Shown one piece after another: positions 31,756 to 44,599 of a DNA stretch of 64,000 nucleotides (positions are counted from its first letter, which is position 1; each line of letters opens with the position of its first letter). The notes below the pieces were generated by a model. It was not told the origin of the DNA, searched no databases, and was given only the letters and a program-made list of their open reading frames with translations. Origin of the DNA: Owenia fusiformis (lineage: Eukaryota; Annelida; Polychaeta; Sabellida; Oweniidae); the NCBI GenBank assembly GCA_903813345.2, contig CAIIXF020000011.1, positions 1,386,571 to 1,450,570 of the forward strand, in the 5' to 3' direction. Position numbers and translations under genes: made by a program.

Positions 31756-33258
31756 TATTGGAGCCAACTAAAGTTTCTATAGGTAAGTGATTCGATGTAT
31801 GGTATGTGTGACCTAGCGTTATGGTGAATGAACCATCTAAGAGGTTAAAACATTGACAATTCTTAAAATGACATGTCTAAAATTGACAATTTCAATATCA
31901 AACCATTAAATACTCTACTTCCAGGCTTAGATTAAATCGATTACATTATTTTATCTACAGCTCACGGCCCCTGAGGTGTTTAACCGAAGGGGGTCGAGGG
32001 AAGACTGTAAAATCGAAATACAAAAGGCGTGCCATTTTAGGGCAGAGAATTTAAAAAATAGAAAATTAATGTAAATGAACAAGCGGGGATTAAAAAGTCA
32101 GGAAATGAGGGATGTGGTAAGTGCGATTACAGGGAGTTGAGTGCCTGACGACATTGATATACTACTCAATTTCTAAAAGCACTTCAATCAAGATCATTTG
32201 ATATTTAGCTGTCTTATTCATTCATCAAGGGAGACAAACGCTGCATGGCTCTTATTCAAAATCTCGATCGTAACCTTGAATTACGCTTCTACGTAAATGT
32301 ATATCATTTCTGTTGCGATTGGCAAAGATGGAATCCAAGCTCCCACAATTGCAAAGTGCGATTGCAACTTTGAATAATAATCAACCCTTGAGGGGGCAAC
32401 AAGGACTGTAGACACTGTAGACATGACATACCTATTTTCTTAAAATGTATGAATAGACTATCAATTTCAGCATTAAAAAGTGTAAATTCAGTTCAGAACT
32501 TCTATAGAGGGAGTCCCACTAATAGATTTTTAAGGTTTTAATAGGTTCAATGTTTTTAAATAATGTTTTCTTTGTAGATCATAAAAATATATGTCAGTCT
32601 TGATGAAATATCCAAACTTAAATATATTTTGACAATGGTCCATAATCGTTGAAAAGCCCCTCTGCACTATTGTTGCACCTTTAAACACATGTAGATTAAA
32701 GTATGTAGACTAATCTTGTAGTAATTATCTATAGTTAGAAGAAATTATTATACGAAGTTGTTAAAAGAATATGGCAAATGAAGTATTTGAAATGATTTTA
32801 TAGTATAAAACAACACATGTTATCCCGAGAATAATATGGCGTTGAGTATGCCCTGGCAGATCCAGGGCCCTCCATTTGTGTGGGCCCAAAAACACCGAAT
32901 GACTAAATTCGAGACAAGGCAGCCTTATTTTCATAGTTGGTGTCAGAATATTCTTAAACTACACAGAGCGACTTGAGGAAATCCATTTACTTAAAAAAAC
33001 ATCATTTCAACCCAAATTCAACCATCATTCAACTATATGGCTATTAAGTATGATTACTGTAGGCTATTTCGCGCAGTGACCTGCAGAGGGAGCTATCACA
33101 AACATGTACTGCACGAACCGATAGATTCCCGGATATTTTAACGCCCATGATCCAGCGTCGAATAACACTCAACAAACTAGGTCACATTGTAACTATTAAG
33201 GAGCATGGCAATCGCAACAGTGGAGTAATGAATCGTTGAGACCAGAGTGGGAGAAACA
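31756..33258. other. Non-coding DNA with one dispersed fragment
   Basis: GGGGCAACAAGGACTGTAGA and following sequence (about 32389-32480) also occur at 41568-41690, with TTCTTAAAATGTATG and ACTATCAAT shared. Nothing else was recognised. Confidence 0.45.
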
Positions 33259-33610
33259 CCAGGGTTCAAAGATGACATACGCTCATAATGTAAATCTGTA
33301 TTGAGATGACATCGTCGCTGATTGGTCAAAAGTCGACAAACAAATGACGTCATCAATGGCGGTTTCAAAATTTTCGAAATACGCTTCGAATAATGTTATG
33401 TTCATTTCTGGCGTGTTAACCAATATCATAGCTTCTCATTTCACATCAAGATAAAGAAAGGTGTACAGAATATGCCTATATCAATCGAAACATCCCATCG
33501 AAGTGTAGTATTTGATAACTAGCCGGTGAAAATTCGAACGAACAAAGGTGGTAAGCAAGAGACGTAATAATGTCTGCCATCTTTCAACTATGGGGCTTCC
33601 CTCCTCTTCG
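33259..33610 (-). repeat. Dispersed ~340-bp repeat, copy 2
   Basis: Inverse relative of 6885-7219. This copy contains ATGACGTCATC (a CRE-type palindrome) next to GATTGGTC (inverted CCAAT box). Copy 1 has the diverged form ATGACGTTTGTC. The promoter-like motifs may be incidental. Confidence 0.75.
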
Positions 33611-34210
33611 TTGAGACCATGGCTCTACTATGTATTATGACGTCATCATTAGAAACCGTGACCTTTTATCAGTTCCTTTCCTCATATTTCTAGTTGAAAA
33701 ACAGAGAAGAGGAGTGTCAGAATGGCAATATGATGAAATCTTCCAACATCCATTTCCAACTGAATAATCCCAATCAAACACCTGTTAAACGATGTAATAA
33801 AAACAGGATGCGTTGATGTTTATATTTCATTATCGTTTGAAGATCTAACAAACGCATGACAATAGAAAGTAATTTCATTTTCAATTAATGTTAAATTGAT
33901 TTTATCTCACTGACCAAGGAACTAGAATTTATCGTACCATCCTTTCTCGATTATCATGATGTTATTGTGAATAAAAATTATATCCGTTAAACACATTTAC
34001 ATTTGTTGACAATAGAGCGCATTCAGATTTGCATATTATACATTTTTATTGAATAGTTGGGAATAACTAATGGAATTAGCATTATGTCTATCACTCGTGA
34101 TCTTTATAAACCAGCAATATATTAAGAGAAACATCAGATGACGTTACTGCGTTTTTGAGGGAAGGGTGTTAATAGTCATTTCATTTGGTGGCCCAGTTGA
34201 CCCCAAGTTA
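33611..34210. other. Non-coding DNA, nothing recognised
   Basis: AT-rich, no coding or repeat signal found. Confidence 0.35.
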
Positions 34211-34456
34211 GAAGTTATTAATGATTCAAAGTGCAAAAATGGGTGAAAATGTTTAAATTCTCCCAAATAATAAGAATGGTAACCATTCTTATTGAAAAAT
34301 AATACATTATTGTAAAAATCTTTAGTTTTCCTGGAATAAAGTATGCACTTTTGTGATTTTTAGAAAATAGACATGACAAGGAATGACATAAGCCAAAAAT
34401 ATTCTAAAATTGAAACAATTTTGTTTAGCCTGCTCGCTATATCTGATTCTCTCTTT
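34211..34456 (+). repeat. Dispersed ~245-bp repeat, copy 1
   Basis: It matches 61958-62196 in the same orientation. Both contain the palindrome AAGAATGGTAACCATTCTT, TTTAGTTTTCC, AAAATAGACATGACAAGGAA and TCTGATTCTCTCTTTAA. No TIRs were seen. Confidence 0.8.
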
Positions 34457-34753
34457 AATGAATTCGAGTGAAAGGGTGATTTAAAAAATCACATATTAAT
34501 AATTAAGCGTTCATAGTTTCCATTGTGATTGAGTCAAACTATTTTTTATATTTGAGGTTTGGAACGTAAATGCTTAATTGCTCCATGTCATTCATAATTC
34601 ATGGCTACCTATCCGGGCAATATGTTACAGTATGTTATAACACACAATAGATAAGTACAATTAAAGTACGATATAGACATGCAATTTCATTTATGACCCA
34701 AGAAACTTAATCTAAATGATTCCCAAGGGATTAATTCGAAATTGATATATATA
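34457..34753. other. Non-coding DNA, nothing recognised
   Basis: Short AT-rich interval between two repeats. Confidence 0.3.
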
Positions 34754-35403
34754 CACGGTGTCCAACCCAAACGCTCTTACATGCTCTTACATTAAGTCGG
34801 CTTGTTGCACGTGTAGCACCACCAGGTTGGGAGGTTTCAATTTCCCTAACAAGTACAACGCGTTTTGAGAGATAGATTCGATTCCGAACTCTTCTCTAAT
34901 AATCTGAAATAATAAAAACACTTACAAAATGGTAAGAGCGTTTCTAAAATTGTGTCCTAAATCGACGAAGCGTTTCGGGGAAAACAAGCAATTTCTCGAA
35001 AAAAAGTATTTGGACTGAGATTTTAGGAAATGAGAATAAACGATTTGTGATCTACTACTTTGACAAAAAGATTTACGTTTTCATATTAATACTAGCTTAA
35101 TTCGTAATTGGTGGTCAATTCGTCAACTTCAGATCCGTTCGATCTACACTACGAAGCTTTGATCGAGCAAATAACTGTTTACCACCAGACGTTGAATAAA
35201 TAAGATATTTGCTCAGGGTATTGTTCATCGAATGGTATATAATATGTCACCATAATGTATGATATGTAAGAGAAACGAGTGAAACAATACCTACGGTCAT
35301 AGTGGGATCCTCATTAGCCGCCATTTTATTTCGCGTTGCACCGATTTCCGCGAGAATAAAATGCTCCGTCGCGCATGTAAGAGCGTTTGGGTTGGACACC
35401 GTG
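34754..35403. mobile_element. 650-bp TIR element with CACGGTGTCC ends
   Basis: The left end CACGGTGTCCAACCCAAACG is matched by its perfect inverse at 35403 over about 30 bp. ATATA lies immediately outside both ends, a possible 5-bp TSD, although the surroundings are AT-rich. The interior has no recognised protein. ATG plus 'taagagcg' also recurs internally near 34930. Confidence 0.8.
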
Positions 35404-36067
35404 ATATAATATCAAACATATGTTGAAAAATGTATTACGTTAGACATGGCTACGAAATGGAGACGTCATAAACATGAGGTCGTGAGTTCGGGACGCGTGA
35501 CTACCTTGTGTTAATTTTACATGTAGTTAGACAGTGCATACGTTGTTTCTCATAGTTCCTGAAACAAAACCACATAAAATAGAACCAAGAGTAATTTATA
35601 CAAGACATTTCCCATTTTAATAAATCCGCTCATGACACACGTCAAAAGCAAACTTCTATATTCACCATGTAGAATATTAAATATGAGAAAAAACGTAATA
35701 TTATTACAATAAAATGCACAAACAAACATCAGTTTAATTTGTTCATTAATCATTTAAACATGAACCTAATTAATCAAATTGTGACGTAATATACCATTTC
35801 AAAGATCAAAGCTTGTCATGGTTTATTGGAAAAGCTTATAAGAACGGTTATACAATGATTAGATATTAAAATCATCAGATGACTTCTTATAAGGTTACAG
35901 TAACCAGTCATATCTTAAATTAAATTAATGTTTCATAACTGGCAATAAGCTGTCACATAATGTTGCAAAATTTAACTAGAGTACTCTTTAAGAACACTGA
36001 TTTCTTAATCTAAAAATGTTTTTCAAGGATAGCAGTCAATCAAATTCTTCTCTGTCCATCAGGGGTT
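35404..36067. other. Non-coding DNA, nothing recognised
   Basis: AT-rich with open frames of chance length only. Confidence 0.35.
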
Positions 36068-36388
36068 GTGAATTCGTACGATCCCCAATCCAATCCGGAT
36101 AAACTTTATCTTTTGGGATAAATCTTGGATTACTTATCCGATAAATATTTGGTGAATTCGCATATGGTACGATCCGAGGATTATGAGGGGAATCCCCAAG
36201 ATTTAAGGAATTCAGATAAAATTTATCCAAAAAGTAATCCACCTCAAGAGGTGGATTTGGATTTATCCTGAGATTAATCCCAGGATCGTACGAATTCACA
36301 GATTTTTGGATTAATTCTTGGATAAATCCCACAATGTATCATTACCATGACGTTTATCCGGATCGGATCCCGGATCGTACGAATTCAC
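36068..36388. mobile_element. 321-bp foldback element with GTGAATTCGTACGATCC arms
   Basis: The left arm starts GTGAATTCGTACGATCC and includes AATCCGGATAAAC; the right end is its inverse over about 36 bp. Further copies of the arm motif lie inside (about 36157 and 36283) in both orientations, and AATCCACCTCAAGAGGTGGATT forms a central palindrome. The 98-codon minus frame here is repeat sequence, not a gene. Confidence 0.8.
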
Positions 36389-36810
36389 CGCTCCAGAAGG
36401 CAAATAAGTTGTCCCAGAACATGATTAATAAATATATTCACTGATTATTAAATTGATCACAATCATTTATCCACTACAGTTTTTATAAAATAGCAATATT
36501 TTATCAACGCAAATTAGTAATTTGTTAATTGTATCGGGAATTAAGTTAGAATTTAGCGGTCAAACTGGGTTCAGGATTTCAACTTACAATGAATGTATTT
36601 GTTAGATAAATCTTAAGTATTTCAAAAAAAATCAAAACTCTATATGCCGTGGTCGTTTCAGGAAAAGAAGGGGAGATACGTAGAGTGATATAATGAGCGT
36701 ATTGATGAAACACAAATGGTAATACAGGGTGTGCAAAAGTAATTGTGCAATTTTTTTAAAAGGCTGGAAAAGTATCATAACATTATCGTATTCACATACT
36801 TTTTATATCC
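36389..36810. other. Non-coding DNA, nothing recognised
   Basis: A TACAGGGTGTGCAAAAGTAA string near 36724 resembles a transposon terminus, but no partner was found. Confidence 0.35.
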
Positions 36811-36900
36811 CCGCCACATAGTGTGGGGCCATATTGTCGGACAATGTATGCACTTGGGTCCGTCCGTCTGTCTGTACGTCCGACAATTTTCTCCAAAACT
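36811..36900 (+). repeat. GTCCG-type repeat head
   Basis: CCCCGCCACATAGTGTGGGG is an imperfect hairpin. It is followed by GGGTCCGTCCGTCTGTCTGT. It is organised like the head of the 16.0-kb and 30.2-kb repeats (hairpin, then simple repeat), and is truncated or decayed downstream. Confidence 0.5.
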
Positions 36901-37000
36901 GCTAGAAATAATTTTGTAAGAACAAATCGGAAAACTTTTATCTGTATATTATAATAATGTGTTATTGATGATCACGGAAAATTATCGAAAGTCACATTTT

Positions 37001-37090
37001 CTTTGATGGCGTTTTAAAGCTGCGTGCAAAGCGGCTTTGCACGCCGCTTTAAAGCGCCGTCAAAGCGCCGTTTGTGTGAACTTATAGCTT
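37001..37090. mobile_element. PIF/Harbinger-like MITE, copy 2 (left end lost)
   Basis: It contains the hairpin GTGCAAAGCGGCTTTGCAC and the right end CAAAGCGCCGTTTGTGTGAA. It lacks the outer left CACACCAACGG. Same family as 20920-21228 and 41106-41214. Confidence 0.7.
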
Positions 37091-37466
37091 TATTGTCCTA
37101 CCACTTCCTTGCATCACCCAGAGTGTTACATAAAGCAGTGACGGTATGGTTCGGTCAAGATTGTGCTCAGCGTTAGTAATGGTCTGTTATATTGAATTTT
37201 TCTTTGCCGGGTCGCGTTACAAGCTAGCATGACCGTATTCTAATCAATTTAAGTGCCCCATTGGCACTAGGAGTAGACACTGACCTGCGGTGGTTCTAAT
37301 AATACATTGATATATCATGACGTTGGAAATAAAAGCTAATTGGATATAGAAAGAAGTAACGATACTTGATCATCAAGCTGATTATTTGTTTTCAATTATC
37401 ACTACACCAGTCCAAATGATCATGTCGAAAAGGGGTTGTATAATATCTTGAATATCGTGCAATTTG
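37091..37466. other. Non-coding DNA, nothing recognised
   Basis: No gene or repeat was recognised. Confidence 0.3.
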
Positions 37467-37645
37467 GTCTTATTATCGAGCGAAAAATTCCAAAAATAAC
37501 AAGAAATGATTGAGATATTAGTTCGAATATTTTGGACTGTTTATTTTGAATTCATAGTTGGTTATGATTTCAAAAAATAACGACATTTCGACGTTTTCAT
37601 TTGTGGAAAATATCGATTCTCGACCCTGGGAGCAAATCCTCCTTG
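37467..37645 (+). mobile_element. hAT-like MITE, copy 3 (5' truncated)
   Basis: It matches the right-hand ~180 bp of 14691-14994, ending CTGGGAGCAAATCCTCCTTG. The left part is absent, and no TSD can be read. Confidence 0.8.
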
Positions 37646-37799
37646 CACCCACTACAAGGAGCAAAATATCATATTGAAAGAGATGGAAAGTGTGGAGATG
37701 AGATGTATTACATAGACAATCCAGGAAAATAATATAACTAAAATGTAGGAAATCATTTCTCAACCGCTTTTGCATACATATAATTTCAAATACATATTA

Positions 37800-37929
37800 G
37801 GGAGTTTAAGCTAGCATATAAAATCGAAACGATAACTTATATGTATGACCAATCGCCCATACAAATACATCACTTAAATATTTTCCGTTCGCGTTTAGGT
37901 TGTGAAAAACATTGCACGCTTGAACTCCC
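37800..37929. mobile_element. 130-bp MITE with a 5-bp TSD
   Basis: The ends are GGGAGTTTAAGC and the inverse GCTTGAACTCCC. TATTA lies directly outside both. Relics without ends lie at about 23388-23460 and 24625-24670. Confidence 0.7.
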
Positions 37930-40900
37930 TATTAAGCGACAAACGAATACTTCAGTTATGGATGAGAGACTCCGATATTGAATATCATGAATATAAAACC
38001 CAAATGACATAATAAAGTTAGGGAAACATTATAATTCGAACAGACAATCGTAATAAAACATCACTAAATACTAAAATGTGAATTAAGCAATAGAGTACCC
38101 ATTATTGGCCAGGGTATATTGACATTTCTGAATTGCAATCCATTAAAAGTTTGATGAAATGGCACAGATAGACATTTAAAAAACAAAACCGAAAATCAAT
38201 CAATATGAAACGTCAATTATTTTTCTTATTAGACGACAGATGAGCTTAAGGACGCAACTTCAGCGACATTAAACAGCCGTTTAATCTCATTTATACCTAG
38301 ATGCAATAACCCGAGCACCGGGATGGTGTTCATTTGACGGCAATGGTTCAATAAAGGCGCAATTTGAGTTTGAGCAGTGACCGATATCTTAATAACGATC
38401 TCATTTATAAAGTTGATATTCCTTGGTTTTGTGTAATAAATGAGCATGTCGTGTACCATGATAAGTGTACATGCCTTTATTTGGACATATTTTGAGATAT
38501 CAAGCACGTTTTCTGGTCCAACATGTGTGGTGGATCATCACTTTGGTAACCATTTTAGGAATTGTGAAGTTCTTAATCCAAGACGGTATCAAGAAATAGT
38601 TTTCCTATTTAAGTCAAAGTTGAACTTCTCGTCAAGTTCCAAGTTTAATTTCTTACCAATTATTTGTAATGGTTCCTTATTGTTGCAAATATTTCTTTTA
38701 ACATCCACTAAAAAAGTATAGTTCCATATTCAAAAAGGTCTACTCTTCTTGCAAACTTAATATACCGTTGGAAAGCATTGATAGGGACACGACACTATAT
38801 ATAATCATAATCTAATAGTAATTCTATATAATAATCTAATTTCACAGCCTTGTCTTCGAATCAATATACTTCAACAAGTCTAGCTAGACCATTGTGAATG
38901 CGTTGACTCCACCTTAGGATATATATATTACCCCTAATGATGATATACTAGAAAAATACAGACTATTGCGTTCAAATGAGACCAATAAACTCATTAGTGG
39001 TTTAATGCTTGTTTATTATTTGTATCTTGACAACATTTCTAAAAAGATCATACCTTTTCGCTGGTAAACAAATGAGCGTGTTTGTATCAGTTTTTATTGA
39101 ACGTCCCTCTCAAATTATTAAAATCATTTTATTAAATTATCTTTTATCTAAAAATGAAAATAAATAAATTAAAGGAATACCAATGAGAATCATTGTTGTA
39201 ATCGAAATTATAATGAATCTAAATTATAATATATATAAACCATCTCCAGGTAGTTTATTATCAAAACATGATATATTGAGAATTAGTTTCATTTTCGCAG
39301 CAAATAATAAAAGAGTTTATTTTATTTTTACCATTATTGTCAATATCAATAAAATATCTTACAATTATTCTTAATTTTACATTAACTGCCAAATGTGTCT
39401 TTATTTTATGTATTTTAAACGTGAACGATTCTCGTAAAATACAAATATTATGGCGCTTAAGATAGCGATAATGCTAGTGGAGCATAAGATGTGTATAAGA
39501 GGGCGATATCTCAAAATCTAGAGCTCAGATATTTCAATAAACATTAATCAGAACATTAAATGAAAAGTTTGCACTGTCTCCCACAAAGGAATATATCGAA
39601 TAAAACTCCATGAAAATTGGTAGTATTTGAATTAAACCATAAACCACTGTAGATTCGAAGCGCCGAAATATTATTTCATTATTAATTGAATATTTAAAAC
39701 TAATAAGAACAAATAAAATTGTCTAGTTGCCAGGTAATCACATTCAACAAATAGAGTGTACTCTTCATATTATTCACAGCTCTATTTGAATCTTCGTTCA
39801 TTCTGTTTTTTCATTTGTTCCTCATTTTTCGTCTCTCTGGCAGCCGATGATGAAAATGAAAAACTTCAGATAACGATATTTTTAAAGAAAAACATGCTTT
39901 TGTGTAGTTCAAAGTCCCATGTCATATTTCTAAGGGCCTAAAATTATATTATATAGACAACATTACGCACCAAACCGTCAAACTATTTACACCTTCATCG
40001 ACTGGTCAAACTCAGTATTTCGATTGCTCTGCTAACAATAGCTCCTTGTTTCAACTACTTTTTATAAGCCTTGGGTGCTAAAATCAGCAGAGCATGTAAT
40101 ACAGCAGAAGAAATGAGTGTCTAGCTAATGATAAATTGTAATTACGTAAAATACACAGTCTAGCAGAATGAAATAATGCGACTTTGTTAGACTATCGATT
40201 TTGAGTGGACCGAATAATTTTCAAAAGGTCGATATAAGTAACATGCCCGTAGCCAGCTTTTGGTAAGGGCTCCCCTTCCTTCCACACAAAATTTTTTCAT
40301 GCAGAGCCAAGAATTGTAATTACAGGGGCGTTATTACCAAGACACCAGGGGTGGCCCCGAAAATAAGGGAGGGGACCCAAACATGTCCGCGCTTGCCCGG
40401 TAATGCCCTAATTGTTCAAACATGCCCAGTTGTTTGATTTAGAAGGAACAAAATTCGAGCCAAATTATAGCTTGTAAAATGATAGCTAAGGGACGTAGCC
40501 AGGATTCAAAATTTCAAATGAGGGCCTTATCTGACGAAAAGTGCCTTAGCAATAGAAAATTGGACAGCAGTAAAAAGGTTCTCCTTAAATGTCATTAACC
40601 ACGTAATGTCAGGTTAATTTTTTTGAAAATGGGTCATTGCAACCCTGCTCTTCCCCCCCCCCTCACCTCCCCCGGGTCAAACCCGAAAAGCAATGGCTGA
40701 TCTTGATCCCATACACTCGAATGTTCTAGTGTGATAAAAACAAGAGAACTTAACATAAATGAACCAGAGGGAGAGATTACTCCAGATTTGTGGCTTTGCC
40801 AATCCTCATTGTTGAATTAACAGTTCCAAGAGGTCCATAGATTAGACACTAATGCATCATAAACTTAGCAATGAGTATAAATTATACGTTAACAGAACCT

Positions 40901-41105
40901 AAACGACATGCGACCAAATCAAATTAATAATAGTTTAGTGGAATAATTTGCAATTTAACGTCTCTGGATTTACAATTAGAAACCAGTTAAAGGTAAAGTT
41001 GGTTATTGAGCCTAAATTCGAGATGCGTTTTCTTAGTTAAGCAACTAATTCCAAAACCAGTTCTTAGAGACAAAGAACGTCGCTGTTCTAGTAATAGTGC
41101 TCTTA
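37930..41105. other. Non-coding DNA, about 3.2 kb
   Basis: No gene was recognised. Near 40243 (CCCGTAGCCAG) and 40493 (GACGTAGCCAGGATTC) there are relics of the element at 48231-48404. A C-rich run lies at about 40654-40675. The open frames are of chance length. Confidence 0.4.
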
Positions 41106-41214
41106 AGCTAAGTTCACACCAACGGCGCTTTGATGGCGCTTTAGAGCGTCGTGCAAAGCGGCTTTGCACGCCGCATTAAAGCGCCATCAAATTACCGTTG
41201 GTGTGAATTTAGCT
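41106..41214. mobile_element. PIF/Harbinger-like MITE, copy 3, with TTA TSD
   Basis: The ends are AGCTAAGTTCACACCAACGG and the inverse of AGCTAAATTCACACC. TTA flanks both sides (41103-41105 and 41215-41217), the TSD expected of PIF/Harbinger. The 109-bp interior is one long hairpin around GCAAAGCGGCTTTGC. This is the deleted form of 20920-21228. Confidence 0.82.
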
Positions 41215-42110
41215 TTACTCATGCAGTATTTATAATGTAAAAAAGCTTGGTCTGAAATGAATCATCAAAGAAGAGTAGTAACGGAGTGATAATGTTACAA
41301 TGTTACCCAAAAGAGCTATAAAATATTATAAATGATCTCCTGAGACAAACCTAGACGCTAACTTTTTCCCGGGGGTCCGTGGAGTTACAGTTATACGCTT
41401 TTGATCACAAAAGATACAAACTAGGTATTTGATGTTGTTTTTTTCAAATCGGCACTGTGTTAATTGCCACCAAAGCTTAGTCTACCGTTGTTACTCGCTA
41501 TAGTATTTTGAAAGTGGAAAGTAAAATAATGAATAAAGAACAAAGAATACAATGATGATATAATTAAAGGGGCAACAAGGACTGTAGATGGAAAATTAGA
41601 ATTTTCCTGAGCTATCAGATATTTGGCTTAACATCTTCTTTGACATAACTTTTTTCTTAAAATGTATGGATAAACTATCAATCAATAAATTTTTGTTTTA
41701 CTTCCAACTTTGGTAAAGTGAAAGTTCCAATCATGACGTCACAACAGGGTCCACGGAGCACATCGTTTGTTACTCTAATTGCAAGTTGAATATACAAGTC
41801 TCGACTGATATTCAGGATGTGATCTAATCCGTAACTTCTAGTGAGTCCTTTTGTGGAGCACATCAATTCTGTGCAAGGCTATTGATTCTTTATCCTTCTT
41901 TTGCAATCTCACTCTTTCTCAACGTATTCGCCATGACAATCAATACATTTTTGGCATCTCCTCAACCATTCTAGGTATGCACCCTCAAAACCATATTTCC
42001 CAAGATTGTTCATCTCGACTCTCACAGCATATTCAGAATACATATCAGAATACCACCTATATACTGTAGATTTTTTACTTCTTCTTTCCCATAGACTTCC
42101 AACAAACCTC
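41215..42110. other. Non-coding DNA with a dispersed fragment at 41568-41690
   Basis: The fragment GGGGCAACAAGGACTGTAGA is shared with 32389-32480. No gene was recognised. Confidence 0.4.
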
Positions 42111-42945
42111 TATCACAGGCTGGTATCGAAAGATTTGTCCGCTGTGACGGAGCATGCTATTTTTCATAAAAACACTGAGAATGCTTCACGATTTATTTTT
42201 TTACTCATATGTTTCGTTATATCAAAGATAATTACTTACTCCATGCAATGGATATATCATTTGCGTGTAACCTTCACTTCTGTCTGAAGTCCAATAACGC
42301 TAGGAGTAAAATCTAAATGAAAACGGCGCCAGAGTATCAAACTCTAAAATGTACCATTTCTTTTTTAACTTTTTAATGGCATGATATAGTGACACGATAA
42401 TATTAACATATGTTTTCAGCATAACTCTGAATGTATTAATGAGATATTAATGCATTGGGTCTTTTTAATTTTTTTATAAAAAATAATATTCTTATTTTTT
42501 GTCCGCTGTGACGGAGCATTTTCATAGGTGACATTTGCAACTGCTCCGTCACAGCGGACAAAAAAATTAAACATTATTTTTTATAAAAGAATTAAAAAGA
42601 CCAAATACATCAACATCTCATTTATACCTTCATTGTTATGCTGAAACCATGTGTAAATATTATCGTGTCACTATATCGTGCCATTAGAAAGTTAAACAAG
42701 AAATGATACATTTTGAAGTATGATACTCCGGCGCCATTTTCAATAGCTTTTCTTCCCAGCGTAATTGGACTTCAAACAGAAGTGAAAGTTACCCGCAAAT
42801 GATATATCCATTGCATGGAGTAAGTAATTTTGTATGGTATAACGAAACATATGAAAATAAATCGTGAAGTATTCTTAGTGTTTTTATGAAAAATAGCATG
42901 CTCCGTCACAGCGGACAAATATTTCGATACCAGCCTGTGTCTATA
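42111..42945. repeat. 835-bp palindrome with arms of ~405 bp
   Basis: 42111-42518 and 42542-42945 are inverse copies, roughly 85-90% alike by eye, around a 23-nt spacer. TTTGTCCGCTGTGACGGAGC occurs at the outer and inner end of each arm, four times in all: direct within an arm, inverted between arms. Each arm thus looks like one ~390-bp element with terminal direct repeats, and two elements sit head to head. The ~60-codon frames in each arm are homologous but show no codon-position bias in their differences. Confidence 0.88.
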
Positions 42946-44599
42946 GGTCTCTAATACTGAAAACTTCTTCAAAGCATTAAATTTTATCACAGCACAGATG
43001 TTTATCGCTTTTTCATTGCTATTTTAATCAAATTTTGCTCCATCCAAGAAGGACTGAAAATGGCGGTGTCCTGGTGGCACTGCTTTGTATGACATCACAA
43101 TAACATGATGATGTAATATAGGTTACAGTTGTCATGACTACAAGGCTTGGGACAATATGAAACCAATTTAAATATTTGAAAATAACTGTCATTTTGAGAT
43201 ATTTATGAGCAAATTTATGTTGATCAAGCCCTTCATTTTTTTAACTGCTCCGTTAACCCCTACTTTTGGTTACCATAGCAACCGTTGTTGCTAGGGAACA
43301 AAATGAATTAAATTAAAATTTCACCAAACAATGCCAGTCCGTTCATGTGCCAAATTTGGTTGAGATATGTACACGGGGGCTTGCTGCCTCAGAAAAGTCC
43401 CACTACTTATGAATCCCCCATCGTAGATACAAGTCATGATTAGATTACATGGTATAACTCTTAGTTTGGGAATTCAGTCAAATTTCTTTCATTTATAGTA
43501 CATTTCTTAGTATAAAAAGTCGTCAAACTGATCTACTTTCAATTCAAAATTGCCTTTTAACTTTTTTATTTTTTTTATTTCAGCATTGGGAGTATATGAA
43601 CAATGCTTAACGTTATAAGTATAACTGAATTGTAAATTGGCGTTACGCAAAAATATGTGCATGTACTTATACGTAGAGAAATGTATATTTCATCGATTGT
43701 TCTTTTTTCCTAAGAAAAGAGAGTTTTCGCCTCTAAAATCCTTGTTTATCAGGTGGATTGGATAGAGTTCATGGCAAAATATAACTATACGATTCCCTGT
43801 CAACGACTATGTCTAAACGGGATAAGAATTCACTCACTTATAAACAACGCTTTATAAGCGATGACTCTATATAATTGAATAGAGCTGCACGACAACTGAT
43901 GACGTGGTACACAACTGTCATAAGTTATAAACGCGCTAAGTCACGTTGCGAAATCTCTCCATTATAAATACATTACAACCTATGACAGCAGAGATTCCAG
44001 AAGGATCAACGAGTCAATTATTGTCCGCATTTGTTTTGTTTGTCTAGTAGAAAGCAATGGGGTTCTCTAATTTGCATATCACATGACCTTGTACAATAAC
44101 ATGGCCGACATTAATTAAATGAAAAAATCATTTGTCTTCGACTAGAATAGTCATTTGACGAAAATGATATGATGCATTAATACTATATTCTATTAATATA
44201 AATAAGCTAGAAGAAGTGGGACCATCTGTATAGCGATTGTTATATAACACCTACTATAGATTAAGATATATGTCCAATCTATTGGGAATATCTGGTAAAA
44301 GTTATCCGTTTCAGGCATTGCCCTCTCTGGAGTTTTATTTGAACTTATAAACACTTTCAGTGTAATTGTCACCATAAATGGATGAGGTTGCGGTGAATTG
44401 TGCCTCTGGAAATATACTTTTTAAATAACCCGCAAGTAATATAGTCTAGAATTAGATGCCGATGGTTTTTTATTGAAGATAATTCATTTTTAACGATTAA
44501 TAAAACTGAGAGAATTTGAGAACAAAGCAAATGTACAAAAGTTAATATTTTGCATAATATTGAAATATATCAGAGGAATGGTAGCAGAGAATGCAAAGA
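42946..44599. other. Non-coding DNA, nothing recognised
   Basis: CTGCTCCGTTAACCCCTA near 43246 may be a further relic of the palindrome's terminal motif. No gene was recognised. Confidence 0.4.
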
